Shown here one piece after another: positions 1 to 8,009 of a DNA stretch of 64,000 nucleotides (position 1 is its first letter; each line of letters starts with the position of its first letter). The notes beneath the pieces were generated by a model, which searched no databases, was not told the DNA's origin, and saw nothing but the letters and a program-made list of their open reading frames with translations. The position numbers were made by a program, and so were the translations under genes. Source of the stretch: Chitinophaga sp. SYP-B3965 (lineage in GTDB: Bacteria > Bacteroidota > Bacteroidia > Chitinophagales > Chitinophagaceae); the NCBI RefSeq assembly GCF_009647655.1, contig NZ_WJFD01000002.1, positions 682,001-746,000 of the forward strand. Reading direction: 5' to 3'.

Positions 1-1236
1 GCATTACAGATCATTAGCGCGGTGTTGTTAACAGCCGAAAAAGTAACCATCAATAACATTCCGGACATCCTGGATGTAAATTTACTGATAGAACTTTTAG
101 GAGATATTGGTGTGAAGGTAAATCGCATTACCCGCGCCAGCTGCGAATTCCAGGCAGATGATATTGATTTTGATTTCCTGGAAAGTGCAGAATTCAAAAA
201 GAAATCCGGCCGCTTGCGCGGTTCCGTGATGATGGCCGGCCCGCTGCTGGCAAGATTTGGCAAAGCTTACATTCCCAAACCGGGAGGTGATAAGATCGGC
301 CGCCGCCGCCTGGACACTCACGTGATAGGTTTCGAAAAACTGGGCGCCAATTTCCATTACGATACGGACGACAATTACTTCCGCCTGGAAACTTCCGGTG
401 GATTGAAAGGTACTTATATGCTGCTGGATGAGCCGTCTGTTACAGGAACGGCCAACATTGTGATGGCAGCGGTATTAGCACATGGCACTACTACTATTTA
501 CAATGCGGCATGTGAACCTTACTTACAGCAACTTTGCAAAATGCTGAACAGCATGGGTGCAAAGATCAGCGGTGTTGGTTCTAATATGCTGGTGATAGAA
601 GGTGTGACCATTTTGAAAGGATGCACGCATGCGATGCTGCCGGATATGATCGAGATCGGCTCTTTCATTGGACTGGCTGCGATGACGCAAAGTGAGATCA
701 CGATCAAAAATGCAGGTGTGCAGCATTTGGGTATCATCCCTGAAAAGTTCCGCTCACTGGGCATCCAGATGGAGATCAAAGGAGATGATATTTACATTCC
801 CCAACAAGACAGCTACGAAATTCAAACTTTTATAGACGGTTCTATTTTAACGATCTCTGATCATCCATGGCCTGGTTTTACGCCGGACCTGCTGAGCATT
901 GTGCTGGTTGTGGCCACACAGGCAAAGGGCAGTGTGATGATCCACCAGAAGATGTTTGAGAGCCGTTTGTTCTTTGTAGACAAACTCATTGACATGGGTG
1001 CGCAGATCATTCTCTGTGATCCGCATCGTGCAGCAGTGATCGGTTTGGGCAGGCAGCATAAATTGAGGGGCATCACGATGAGTAGTCCTGATATCCGTGC
1101 TGGTGTTGCATTGCTGATTGCCGCGCTGAGTGCAGAAGGAAAAAGTACCATCCATAATATTGATCAGATAGATCGCGGATACCAGTACATTGATGAACGT
1201 CTGCGCAATTTGGGAGCAGATATCAAGCGCGTGTAA
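1..1236 (+). CDS. murA: UDP-N-acetylglucosamine 1-carboxyvinyltransferase MurA (5' end outside window)
   Basis: MurA transfers enolpyruvate from PEP to UDP-GlcNAc, the first committed cytoplasmic step of peptidoglycan synthesis. The reading frame is open from base 1 (ALQIISAVLL...), so roughly the first 20 residues lie outside the window; the GTG at 22 is internal. 411 residues are visible. EPSP-synthase-fold landmarks are present: the substrate loop PGGDKIGRR (codons about 94-102), PDMIEIGSF, PGFTPD with the conserved aspartate, and the C-terminal RAGVALLIAA block. The position that is the PEP-binding cysteine (Cys115) in Escherichia coli is Asp here (codon 97, bases 289-291). That substitution keeps activity in other bacteria but removes the fosfomycin target. 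gmk follows after 3 bases, so co-transcription is likely. Confidence 0.96.
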   Translation, partial: ALQIISAVLLTAEKVTINNIPDILDVNLLIELLGDIGVKVNRITRASCEFQADDIDFDFLESAEFKKKSGRLRGSVMMAGPLLARFGKAYIPKPGGDKIGRRRLDTHVIGFEKLGANFHYDTDDNYFRLETSGGLKGTYMLLDEPSVTGTANIVMAAVLAHGTTTIYNAACEPYLQQLCKMLNSMGAKISGVGSNMLVIEGVTILKGCTHAMLPDMIEIGSFIGLAAMTQSEITIKNAGVQHLGIIPEKFRSLGIQMEIKGDDIYIPQQDSYEIQTFIDGSILTISDHPWPGFTPDLLSIVLVVATQAKGSVMIHQKMFESRLFFVDKLIDMGAQIILCDPHRAAVIGLGRQHKLRGITMSSPDIRAGVALLIAALSAEGKSTIHNIDQIDRGYQYIDERLRNLGADIKRV

Positions 1237-1239
1237 ATA

Positions 1240-1809
1240 ATGGGATCACACAAAATTATCATAGTTACAGCACCGTCAGGAGCTGGTAAAACAACTATTG
1301 TGAAAAAGCTACTCAGCGAAATGCCTGAGCTGGCTTTTTCTATTTCTGCTGCTACCCGCGTTCCGCGTGGTGATGAAACCCATGGAAAGGATTATTACTT
1401 TTTAACGCAGGAAGATTTTCATCAGCGAATTGCCGATCATGCTTTTGCGGAGTACGAAATGGTGTACGCCGGTAAGTATTACGGTACGCTGAAAAGTGAG
1501 CTGGAAAGGATCTGGGGCAATGGAAAATATCCGCTGGTGGATATTGATGTAAAGGGGGCGCTTTCTATCCAGGAAAAATACCAGGGCACGGCCCTTACCA
1601 TATTCATTCAACCTCCTTCCCTGGATGCACTGCGCGTTCGTCTCAGTGAAAGAGGAACGGAAACTCAGGCGTCTTTAGAAGAACGGCTGGGGAAAGCCCG
1701 GTACGAATTGTCCTTTGCGCATGAATTTGACCATATTGTGGTAAATGAGCAGCTGGATAAGGCCTACAGTGAGGTAAAGACCCTGGTAGAGAACTTTTTA
1801 GCCGATTAG
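1240..1809 (+). CDS. gmk: Guanylate kinase
   Basis: Guanylate kinase phosphorylates GMP/dGMP to the diphosphate using ATP in the cytosol, an essential step in purine salvage and synthesis. The 189-residue length is normal for bacterial Gmk. The P-loop is PSGAGKTT (residues 12-19; Ala precedes it where Gly is commoner), followed by the GMP-binding RVPRGDETHGKDYYF segment and EYEMVYAGKYYGT. Start is the ATG 3 bases after the murA stop, so it is read as the second gene of a murA-gmk transcript. Nothing unusual is seen. Confidence 0.97.
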   Translation: MGSHKIIIVTAPSGAGKTTIVKKLLSEMPELAFSISAATRVPRGDETHGKDYYFLTQEDFHQRIADHAFAEYEMVYAGKYYGTLKSELERIWGNGKYPLVDIDVKGALSIQEKYQGTALTIFIQPPSLDALRVRLSERGTETQASLEERLGKARYELSFAHEFDHIVVNEQLDKAYSEVKTLVENFLAD

Positions 1810-1829
1810 CCCGTTATATTCAAATGGTG

Positions 1830-1859
1830 TTGCGCGGCTCACCGAATTTCATATCTTTG
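1830..1859 (+). promoter_or_regulatory. Bacteroidota-type promoter, CNNM/CBS gene
   Basis: TTG at 1830-1832, a 19-base spacer, and TATCTTTG at 1852-1859 match the Bacteroidota sigma consensus (TTG / TAnnTTTG). Transcription should start around 1864-1866, on or beside the ATG at 1865, so the message may be leaderless. Confidence 0.6.
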
Positions 1860-1864
1860 ATAAG

Positions 1865-3136
1865 ATGGATATTTATACGATTGCTTTACTGGTTTTAGTG
1901 ATCCTTGTAGCCGGGTTTTTTGCCGGTATGGAAACTGCTTTTGCCAATGTAAACAGGCTGAGTATAGAACTCAAAAGAAAACAGGGCCGTTCTACCGGGA
2001 AGATCCTTTCCGGGTTTAATGAGCATCCTGCCCGGATTCTGGCTTCCAGCCTCATTGGGCTCACTATTGCTATTGTTATTTATAGCATGCTGGTGGCCGG
2101 TTGGCTGGATTCTTTGTGGGCAATGACTTTGACTCAAATGCAAATGGCCAGTTTTGTGCCCTTTATGCTGTTTACGGAGATTGTGGTGGCTACACTGCTG
2201 GTGCTCTTTTTCGGCTTTTTCATTCCCCGCAGTATTTTCCGCTCCAGGCCGGAAGCTTTACTGGGCTTTTTCGCCCATCCTATTTCTGTATTTTCCAAAC
2301 CGCTGTATATCATCGGGAACATGCTGGAGTCCATTTCAGAATGGATACTGAAATACCTTTTCAATGTGCGCATTACGGAAGGTAAGAGCTCTTTTGCCCG
2401 GGTAGATGTGGAATATTTCCTTCGCCAGAGCCAGCAACATGCCGGTGGCGATAACCAGGAGTTGAATACGGAACTTTTTGAAAACGCGCTGGGACTTGTG
2501 CACATTAAGATCCGTGGTTGCCTGATCCCCCGGAAAGAGATAGAAGCGTTGGACATTACCAGTACCATTGAGCAAGCCAGGCGCAAGTTTATGGATACGA
2601 AACTTTCCAAAGTGATCATCTACGAAAATAATATTGACAATATTCTCGGATATGTGCACCAGTTGGATATGTTTAAAAGTCCATCAGACATCCGCTCAGT
2701 GATCCATCCGATCCTGGCGGTGCCTGAAACGATGAGTGCAATTGACCTGCTAGGCAAGTTTAACAAGGAACGGCGGAGTATTGCCTGGGTGGTAGATGAA
2801 TTTGGCGGAACTGCAGGTATTGTTACGATAGAAGATGTGCTGGAAGAGATCTTTGGGGACATCAAGGATGAACATGATGTGGAAGAATTTGTAGAGAAAC
2901 AGATTGCTGAAAAGGAATACATTTTCTCCGGAAGGCTGGAACTGGACTACTTGAATGAGCAGTATGGCTTTGAGTTTCCGGAGGATGAAAGTGAAACGTT
3001 ATCTGGTTACATCATCTCTCACTACGAAACTATTCCAAGGCTGAAAGAGCGCATCATCATTGATGATTATGAGTTTGACATTCTGAATGTGACGGATACG
3101 CGGATTGAAATGGTGAAGATGAAAATACTGAACTAG
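1865..3136 (+). CDS. CNNM/HlyC-CorC family membrane protein with CBS pair
   Basis: A 423-residue inner-membrane protein of the CNNM (DUF21) - CBS - CorC_HlyC architecture, a family linked to Mg2+/Co2+ efflux but often annotated 'hemolysin'. Residues 1 to about 180 hold hydrophobic segments (1-25, about 60-90, 95-125, 130-160). Two CBS motifs follow (about 205-330), with FGGTAGIVTIEDVLEEIFGDI marking the junction to the C-terminal CorC_HlyC domain. It could be confused with GldE, a related gliding-motility protein, but the N-terminus gives no specific support and no gld gene is adjacent. The start is set by the first ATG just behind a strong promoter match. Confidence 0.85.
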   Translation: MDIYTIALLVLVILVAGFFAGMETAFANVNRLSIELKRKQGRSTGKILSGFNEHPARILASSLIGLTIAIVIYSMLVAGWLDSLWAMTLTQMQMASFVPFMLFTEIVVATLLVLFFGFFIPRSIFRSRPEALLGFFAHPISVFSKPLYIIGNMLESISEWILKYLFNVRITEGKSSFARVDVEYFLRQSQQHAGGDNQELNTELFENALGLVHIKIRGCLIPRKEIEALDITSTIEQARRKFMDTKLSKVIIYENNIDNILGYVHQLDMFKSPSDIRSVIHPILAVPETMSAIDLLGKFNKERRSIAWVVDEFGGTAGIVTIEDVLEEIFGDIKDEHDVEEFVEKQIAEKEYIFSGRLELDYLNEQYGFEFPEDESETLSGYIISHYETIPRLKERIIIDDYEFDILNVTDTRIEMVKMKILN

Positions 3137-3430
3137 GTTATTCCGGCGCGAAAATTGCTGTATTATTGATACGTGAGCTGCTGTATCCCCCAAAGGGGTG
3201 AAAAAGCAGCCAGGAACGTGAAAAAACGGGTTTCTTCCTTTAACGGCTGGTAAACAACTCTTTAAAAATGGACCCCGGTAAGAATTACTTTTTGCGTTAA
3301 TATATCGGTGCTAAATCGTTTTTTATATGAGGTAGTACTAATTTGACACGAATTGAATTCTTTTACTACCTGATACGTAACACAATAATTTGATTTTTGT
3401 TAAAAGGTTGTAAAAAACTTTGTTGTAACA

Positions 3431-3460
3431 TTGATAATACGATATTTCTTTCTATTTTTG
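3431..3460 (+). promoter_or_regulatory. Bacteroidota-type promoter, candidate small RNA
   Basis: TTG (3431-3433), exactly 19 bases, then TATTTTTG (3453-3460). It points at a stretch with no protein gene that ends in an intrinsic terminator about 170 bases downstream. Confidence 0.6.
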
Positions 3461-3466
3461 TTTTAG

Positions 3467-3640
3467 AAATTTAAAAGCTCTGTATCGGTTATAACTTATA
3501 TCTAATAGCTTGCCATTATGGATGAAGTTATTACTTAAGCAGTAGCGAAAAAAGACATTCTCGAATTCAACTTTTTTGGGGTTAACAAACAATGGATGAA
3601 AGGCCGGCTCTTGATTCTTCTCGGGCTGGCTCTTTTTTTT
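3467..3640 (+). ncRNA. Candidate small RNA or attenuated leader upstream of tatC
   Basis: A consensus promoter and an intrinsic terminator bracket about 170 bases without a credible ORF, which is the signature of an independently transcribed small RNA. The 5' end is predicted from the promoter and is uncertain by a few bases. It could instead be a leader that controls tatC by termination, although tatC has its own -7 element downstream. I do not recognise a known RNA family in it. Confidence 0.4.
3603..3640 (+). terminator. Intrinsic terminator of candidate small RNA
   Basis: GCCGGCTC (3603-3610) pairs with GGGCTGGC (3623-3630) using two G-U pairs, with a 12-base loop, followed by TCTTTTTTTT. 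Confidence 0.6.
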
Positions 3641-3726
3641 CTCCGAACCTTCTCCTTCTTTCCTTCCCTCATTATTTTCTTTTACCTTACAGCGTTTTTA
3701 CTAAGTACTATTCACTTGGCACATGT

Positions 3727-3734
3727 TATATTTG
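3727..3734 (+). promoter_or_regulatory. -7 element for tatC
   Basis: TATATTTG matches TAnnTTTG and lies 22 bases before the tatC ATG. No TTG is found at the standard distance, so this is a partial promoter match. Confidence 0.4.
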
Positions 3735-3756
3735 TGCTCCTGATTCATAATAGTGT

Positions 3757-4602
3757 ATGTTAAAGAAGTTATTCTCGAGTAATGAGGACAAGGCAGAGAT
3801 GTCGTTTTTTGATCACCTGGAAGAATTGCGCTGGCACCTTGTACGTTCTGCATTCGCCATCGTGTTCGTTAGTATCCTGGGATTTGTTTTTACAGACTGG
3901 ATCCTCACACATGTGATCTTTGGTCCTACACAACCTGATTTTCCCACTTACAGCTGGATGTGCAAGTTGAGTCATGCTTTAGGCATGGGAGATAAGCTGT
4001 GTCTTATACCGCCGGAAATAAAATTCCAGAACACCAAGATGGCCGGGCAGATCACCCTTCAATTCAAACTGGCATTTATGCTGGGGCTGATAGGTGCCTT
4101 CCCTTACATCGTTTATGAGTTCTGGCGTTTCATACGTCCTGCGCTGAAAGACCAGGAAGCAAAAGGTTCCAAGGGTATTATCTTCTGGATCACGCTGCAG
4201 TTCCTCTTAGGAGTTCTCTTCAGTTATTTCCTGATCGCTCCTTTCATGATCAACTTCCTGGCCAGCTATACTGTTTCTTCTGTGATCAAGAATGACTTCT
4301 TCATTGATGATTACTTTGGACTGATGAGCCAGATCATATTAGGGATGGGTTGTTTATTTGAAATGCCTATCCTGGTATTCTTCCTCACTAAACTTGGATT
4401 GCTCACACCTGATTTCATGCGTACTTACCGTCGTCATGCGATTGTGGTGATCCTCATCCTGGCAGCTATTATTACGCCGCCGGATGTATTAGACCAATTG
4501 CTGGTTTTCATACCTTTGTATCTGCTGTATGAGATCAGTATTTTGATTTCAGCGAGAGCATACAAAGCGAAAGAGAAGAAAGAAAAAGAAGAGTGGTCTT
4601 AA
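3757..4602 (+). CDS. tatC: Sec-independent protein translocase subunit TatC
   Basis: TatC is the membrane receptor that recognises twin-arginine signal peptides and helps move folded proteins across the inner membrane. The 281-residue protein has six hydrophobic segments, the signature N-terminal FFDHLEELR (residues 17-25) and the FPYIVYEFWRFIRPAL segment containing the conserved glutamate of the signal-binding site. The first periplasmic loop (about 50-100) carries an extra stretch with two cysteines. tatA/tatB are not next to it. A plausible substrate, a Gfo/Idh/MocA protein with an RRGF signal, is encoded at 44458. rpiB follows 24 bases later. Confidence 0.96.
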   Translation: MLKKLFSSNEDKAEMSFFDHLEELRWHLVRSAFAIVFVSILGFVFTDWILTHVIFGPTQPDFPTYSWMCKLSHALGMGDKLCLIPPEIKFQNTKMAGQITLQFKLAFMLGLIGAFPYIVYEFWRFIRPALKDQEAKGSKGIIFWITLQFLLGVLFSYFLIAPFMINFLASYTVSSVIKNDFFIDDYFGLMSQIILGMGCLFEMPILVFFLTKLGLLTPDFMRTYRRHAIVVILILAAIITPPDVLDQLLVFIPLYLLYEISILISARAYKAKEKKEKEEWS

Positions 4603-4626
4603 TTCATTTATCATAAACTGATTGTT

Positions 4627-5082
4627 ATGGAACCAAATTTCAATCTTGCATTACCGGTGGCCATTGGCGGAGATCATGCAGGCTATGCATATAAGGAAGA
4701 GGTGATCTCCTATCTGGAAGGGAAAGGTGTGCAGGTAAAAGATTTCGGCACCAGTTCTCCTGATTCCGTGGATTATCCTGATTTTGCCCATCCGGTTGCG
4801 AGTGCGGTGGAAAGTGGTGCGTTTGCTTATGGTATCCTCATCTGCGGCAGTGCCAACGGTGTGGCCATTACTGCGAACAAACATCAGGGCATCCGTGCAG
4901 CTATTTGCTGGGGAGATGAACTGGCGCGCCTGGCCCGCAGTCATAATAACGCAAATATCCTCTGCATTCCCGCAAAGTTTGTAGATAAAGCTACCGCAGA
5001 AGAAATGGTGGACATTTTCGCAGAGACTGCTTTTGAAGGCGGCCGTCACGAAAACAGGGTGAACAAGATCGCCTGCGCGTAA
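4627..5082 (+). CDS. rpiB: Ribose-5-phosphate isomerase B
   Basis: Interconverts ribose-5-phosphate and ribulose-5-phosphate in the pentose phosphate pathway. The 151-residue RpiB/LacAB-fold protein shows GGDHAGY (14-20), the catalytic cysteine in CGSANGVAI (Cys73) and RSHNNANIL. The active-site loop reads SANG rather than the GTG of the Escherichia coli enzyme. It sits downstream of tatC and is closed by a strong terminator, so tatC-rpiB may share a transcript. Confidence 0.94.
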   Translation: MEPNFNLALPVAIGGDHAGYAYKEEVISYLEGKGVQVKDFGTSSPDSVDYPDFAHPVASAVESGAFAYGILICGSANGVAITANKHQGIRAAICWGDELARLARSHNNANILCIPAKFVDKATAEEMVDIFAETAFEGGRHENRVNKIACA

Positions 5083-5102
5083 AACATAAATTTTTTAGGT
5101 AT

Positions 5103-5137
5103 AAAGGGTAATAGTCACCACTATTACCCTTTTTTTT
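5103..5137 (+). terminator. Intrinsic terminator of rpiB
   Basis: A perfect 13-bp stem, AAAGGGTAATAGT (5103-5115) with its complement at 5120-5132, a four-base loop and a T-run to 5137. Confidence 0.9.
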
Positions 5138-5218
5138 AGATGAGTGGTAAGGGCCAGACCAACCGCAAACCTTAATTTTAAGGGGCAAACCCCTTTTTTC
5201 GAAATTAAATATCAACCG

Positions 5219-6766
5219 ATGAAGAAGTTTACATTCATAGCCTGCTTAGTTGCTTCCGGAACAGTAGCCTGCGCACAAATGGCCAAACCTCCTGTGAAGC
5301 CTGTTGCTGCTACTCCTTTTGCAAAAGGGATCACAGCAGCTGATCTTAAAAAACACCTCTATATTGTTGCAGGCAATGATATGGAAGGCCGCGAAACGGG
5401 TAAACCGGGTCAGCATAAAGCTGCGAAATATATCAGCGAACAATTCAAACGTGTTGGATTACAGCCAGCCGGTATTGATGGTTCATGGGAACAGCCTTTC
5501 AGTCTTTTCACGGATACGCTTATTACAGGGAAGATCGTAACCAATGGCAGAACGCTTGAATTCGGGCAGGATTTTTATAATGGGCTGCGGGAAAATAAGA
5601 ACCAGACGCTGGGTGCAACAGGTGTTGTATTTGCAGGTTATGGTATCAGCAATGAAAAGATGAATAGTTATGATGGTCTTGATGTGACGGATAAGATCGT
5701 GCTGCTGGCAGAAGGTGAACCCATGGATGCAGAAGGCAAACCGCTGTTCCCCAAAACAGCTTCCACGCTGAAAGATAAACTCCGCGCAGCTGGCGGGAAA
5801 GGTGCAAAAGCGGTATTCCTTGTTTCTTCCAATGTTTCACAGATCAGCCGCGCAGGTTCCCGGCTCCGTAAAACAGGTCTTTATTTCAATGATGAAATAA
5901 CGACGATGGAATACATCCCCAACTCCTACTATATCTCTCCTGATATGGCCACTACCATCCTCAGCACACCTTTTAAGGAGCTGCAGGAAAGTTTAAAGAA
6001 ACCAACGCCCACTAAGGCCAGTGGCCAGATCACGGAACTGGTATATGAGAAAGGATTACTGGAAACAAAATCCAGCAATGTACTGGGTATGCTGCCTGGT
6101 ACGGATAAAAAAGATGAGTACCTGTTCATCACGGCACACTATGACCACATTGGTGTGATCAATGGAAAGATCCATAATGGCGCAGATGATGATGGTTCCG
6201 GAACAGTGTCTGTAATTGCCATGGCAGAAGCTTTTATGAAGGCTAAAAAAGCCGGTAAAGGGCCACGCCGCACGATTGTGTTCATGACGGTAGCAGGGGA
6301 AGAAAAAGGATTGCTGGGCTCCCGTTATTATACGGAACATCCTATTTATCCTTTGGGAAATACGGTGGCTGATCTGAACATTGATATGATCGGCCGGATA
6401 GATCCGGAGCATGCAAAGGATACCAATTACGTGTACATTATCGGAGATGATAAGCTAAGTTCAGACCTCCGCCCTATCAATGAAGCGGCCAATATGCAAA
6501 CAGGACTTAAACTGGATTACAAATACAATGATCCAAATGATCCGAACCGTTTCTATTACCGTTCAGACCATTACATGTTTGCACAGAAAAAGATCCCGAT
6601 CATTTTCTACTTCAATGGTGTGCATCCGGATTATCATGGCGCAGGAGATACACCAGATAAGATACATTACCCCATGCTGGCCAAACGGGCACAGCTGGTA
6701 TTCTATACTGCCTGGGAAGTAGCGAATCGTGCTGACAGGATCAAGGTAGACAGGAACGAAAAATAA
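5219..6766 (+). CDS. Secreted M28-family zinc peptidase (aminopeptidase-like)
   Basis: A 515-residue exported metallopeptidase. The ATG at 5219 is chosen because it begins a classical signal peptide (MKKFTFIACLVASGTVACAQ); the frame is open further upstream but only into the leader. Residues of roughly 130-260 look like a PA-type insert (GVVFAGYGI, DGLDVTDKIVLL). The M28 catalytic domain follows with TAHYDHIG (about 305-312), NGADDDGSGT (about 320-329), GEEKGLLGS and NIDMIGR, which supply the zinc ligands and catalytic acid. Its likely role is trimming peptides in the periplasm or outside the cell. It is bounded by terminators on both sides and so probably monocistronic. Confidence 0.92.
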   Translation: MKKFTFIACLVASGTVACAQMAKPPVKPVAATPFAKGITAADLKKHLYIVAGNDMEGRETGKPGQHKAAKYISEQFKRVGLQPAGIDGSWEQPFSLFTDTLITGKIVTNGRTLEFGQDFYNGLRENKNQTLGATGVVFAGYGISNEKMNSYDGLDVTDKIVLLAEGEPMDAEGKPLFPKTASTLKDKLRAAGGKGAKAVFLVSSNVSQISRAGSRLRKTGLYFNDEITTMEYIPNSYYISPDMATTILSTPFKELQESLKKPTPTKASGQITELVYEKGLLETKSSNVLGMLPGTDKKDEYLFITAHYDHIGVINGKIHNGADDDGSGTVSVIAMAEAFMKAKKAGKGPRRTIVFMTVAGEEKGLLGSRYYTEHPIYPLGNTVADLNIDMIGRIDPEHAKDTNYVYIIGDDKLSSDLRPINEAANMQTGLKLDYKYNDPNDPNRFYYRSDHYMFAQKKIPIIFYFNGVHPDYHGAGDTPDKIHYPMLAKRAQLVFYTAWEVANRADRIKVDRNEK

Positions 6767-6772
6767 TCTTAG

Positions 6773-6802
6773 GGCGCCGCTGATGAAGCGGCGCCTTTTT
6801 TT
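6773..6802 (+). terminator. Intrinsic terminator of M28 peptidase gene
   Basis: GGCGCCGCT (6773-6781) pairs perfectly with AGCGGCGCC (6787-6795), loop GATGA, then seven T. Confidence 0.9.
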
Positions 6803-6857
6803 ATGCTGTTTATGGAAAACAGCCGTAAATTGAATCCTTTGCAGGAAATCAATATAT

Positions 6858-7949
6858 ATGCTTAAAAAAATCCTCTCCCTATGCATTATGGTAACCACCA
6901 CGTTAGTTACCACGGCACAAACCACAGGCCGCGAACAGGCCCAGGCCAAAAAAGACAAGGCCATCCAATTGATGGACGAGGGGAAGATAGAACCCTCCAT
7001 CGCTTTACTGGAAGAGGCCATTAAGCTGGATCCGGATGACCTCACGTATCCTTACGAGATCGGGTATGCAAAGTACCTCGCCAAAGACTATGCGGCTACT
7101 ATTGAGATCATGAAGAAACTGGTTAAAAAGAAATATGCATTTCCCGGGGTGTATCAGCTGTTGGGGAATTGTTATGATATGACGGGTGATGCAGATAAGG
7201 CCATTGATACTTATGAAAAGGGATTGAAGGAATTCCCGGATGCCGGTAATCTTTACCTGGAAATGGGGGTGATGCAGATGGCGAAAAAGGATTATGCCAA
7301 AGCGATCGGGTATTTTGAAGGCGGGGTGAAGGCTGCGCCTAAACATTCTTCCAATTATTACTGGCTGGGCAAACTGTTCTGCAATTCCGATACCCAGGTT
7401 TGGGGCATGCTGTACGGGGAAATATTCATGAACATAGAGCGGGGCAGCAAACGCACGGCGGAAATGAGCAAACTGCTGTACCTCACTTATAAAAACAGCA
7501 TCCAGTTCAAGGATACGGTGAAAACAGTGGCCTTCAATAAGCTGAACATTGTGGTGACCGACCTCAAGGACCTGAAAGGCGCTGCCGAATTAATGAAATC
7601 CTATGGCACCTTTGTGTATGAATTCCTGATCCTGGAAGCCATCACACCGGAAAATCATATAGACCTGGCTTCGCTGAGCCGGATCCGGGAAAGTTTTTTA
7701 CAGGGATATTACCAGAAAGGCCATGCGGAGAAATATCCGAACCTGTTGTTTGAGTATCAGCAAAAGGTGAAACAGAACGGCTACCTGGAAGCGTATAATT
7801 ATTGGCTGTTAAGCCAGGGGAATGCAGAGGAGTTTGAGATCTGGAAAGGGGCCAATAAAACCAAATGGGAGGATTTTATCCGCTGGTTCCAGCAAAATCC
7901 GCTGGAAATAACCCCGGAAAATAAGTTCTACCGGGCACAGTATTTATAA
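6858..7949 (+). CDS. Exported tetratricopeptide-repeat protein
   Basis: A 363-residue protein with a signal peptide (first about 20 residues, ending TTAQ) followed by TPR helices: segments around residues 30-65, 65-100, 105-135 and 138-170 show the usual A-x-x-x-Y/F-x-x-A-I/L pattern, for example GDADKAIDTYEKGLKEFP and KKDYAKAIGYFEGGVKAAP. The C-terminal half (about 190-363) has no motif I recognise. TPR proteins are protein-binding scaffolds; the partner cannot be read from the sequence. It stands alone between a terminator and uvrD. Confidence 0.85.
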   Translation: MLKKILSLCIMVTTTLVTTAQTTGREQAQAKKDKAIQLMDEGKIEPSIALLEEAIKLDPDDLTYPYEIGYAKYLAKDYAATIEIMKKLVKKKYAFPGVYQLLGNCYDMTGDADKAIDTYEKGLKEFPDAGNLYLEMGVMQMAKKDYAKAIGYFEGGVKAAPKHSSNYYWLGKLFCNSDTQVWGMLYGEIFMNIERGSKRTAEMSKLLYLTYKNSIQFKDTVKTVAFNKLNIVVTDLKDLKGAAELMKSYGTFVYEFLILEAITPENHIDLASLSRIRESFLQGYYQKGHAEKYPNLLFEYQQKVKQNGYLEAYNYWLLSQGNAEEFEIWKGANKTKWEDFIRWFQQNPLEITPENKFYRAQYL

Positions 7950-8009
7950 GTTTCGCGATCCGCCCCTCAAATCGTATTTTTACGGCCGGCAAATTAATTT
8001 TTGATTTTG

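Larger units (their letters stand above)
3137..3756. other. 620-base intergenic region
   Basis: No convincing protein gene. The region holds a consensus promoter (3431-3460), a hairpin-plus-T-run terminator (3603-3640) and a -7 element for tatC (3727-3734). The stretch 3137-3420 is AT-rich and shows nothing assignable. Between promoter and terminator there is only a six-codon ATG frame (MDEVIT, 3518-3538). Confidence 0.7.

Noticed and set aside
1865-3136. Assignment of the CNNM/CBS protein as gliding protein GldE
   Set aside because: Same architecture, but no gld neighbour and nothing GldE-specific in the N-terminus.
3591-3755. 54-codon ATG frame between the candidate sRNA and tatC
   Set aside because: It runs through the terminator hairpin and T-run, has low-complexity Ser/Leu/Phe composition and no recognisable start signal.
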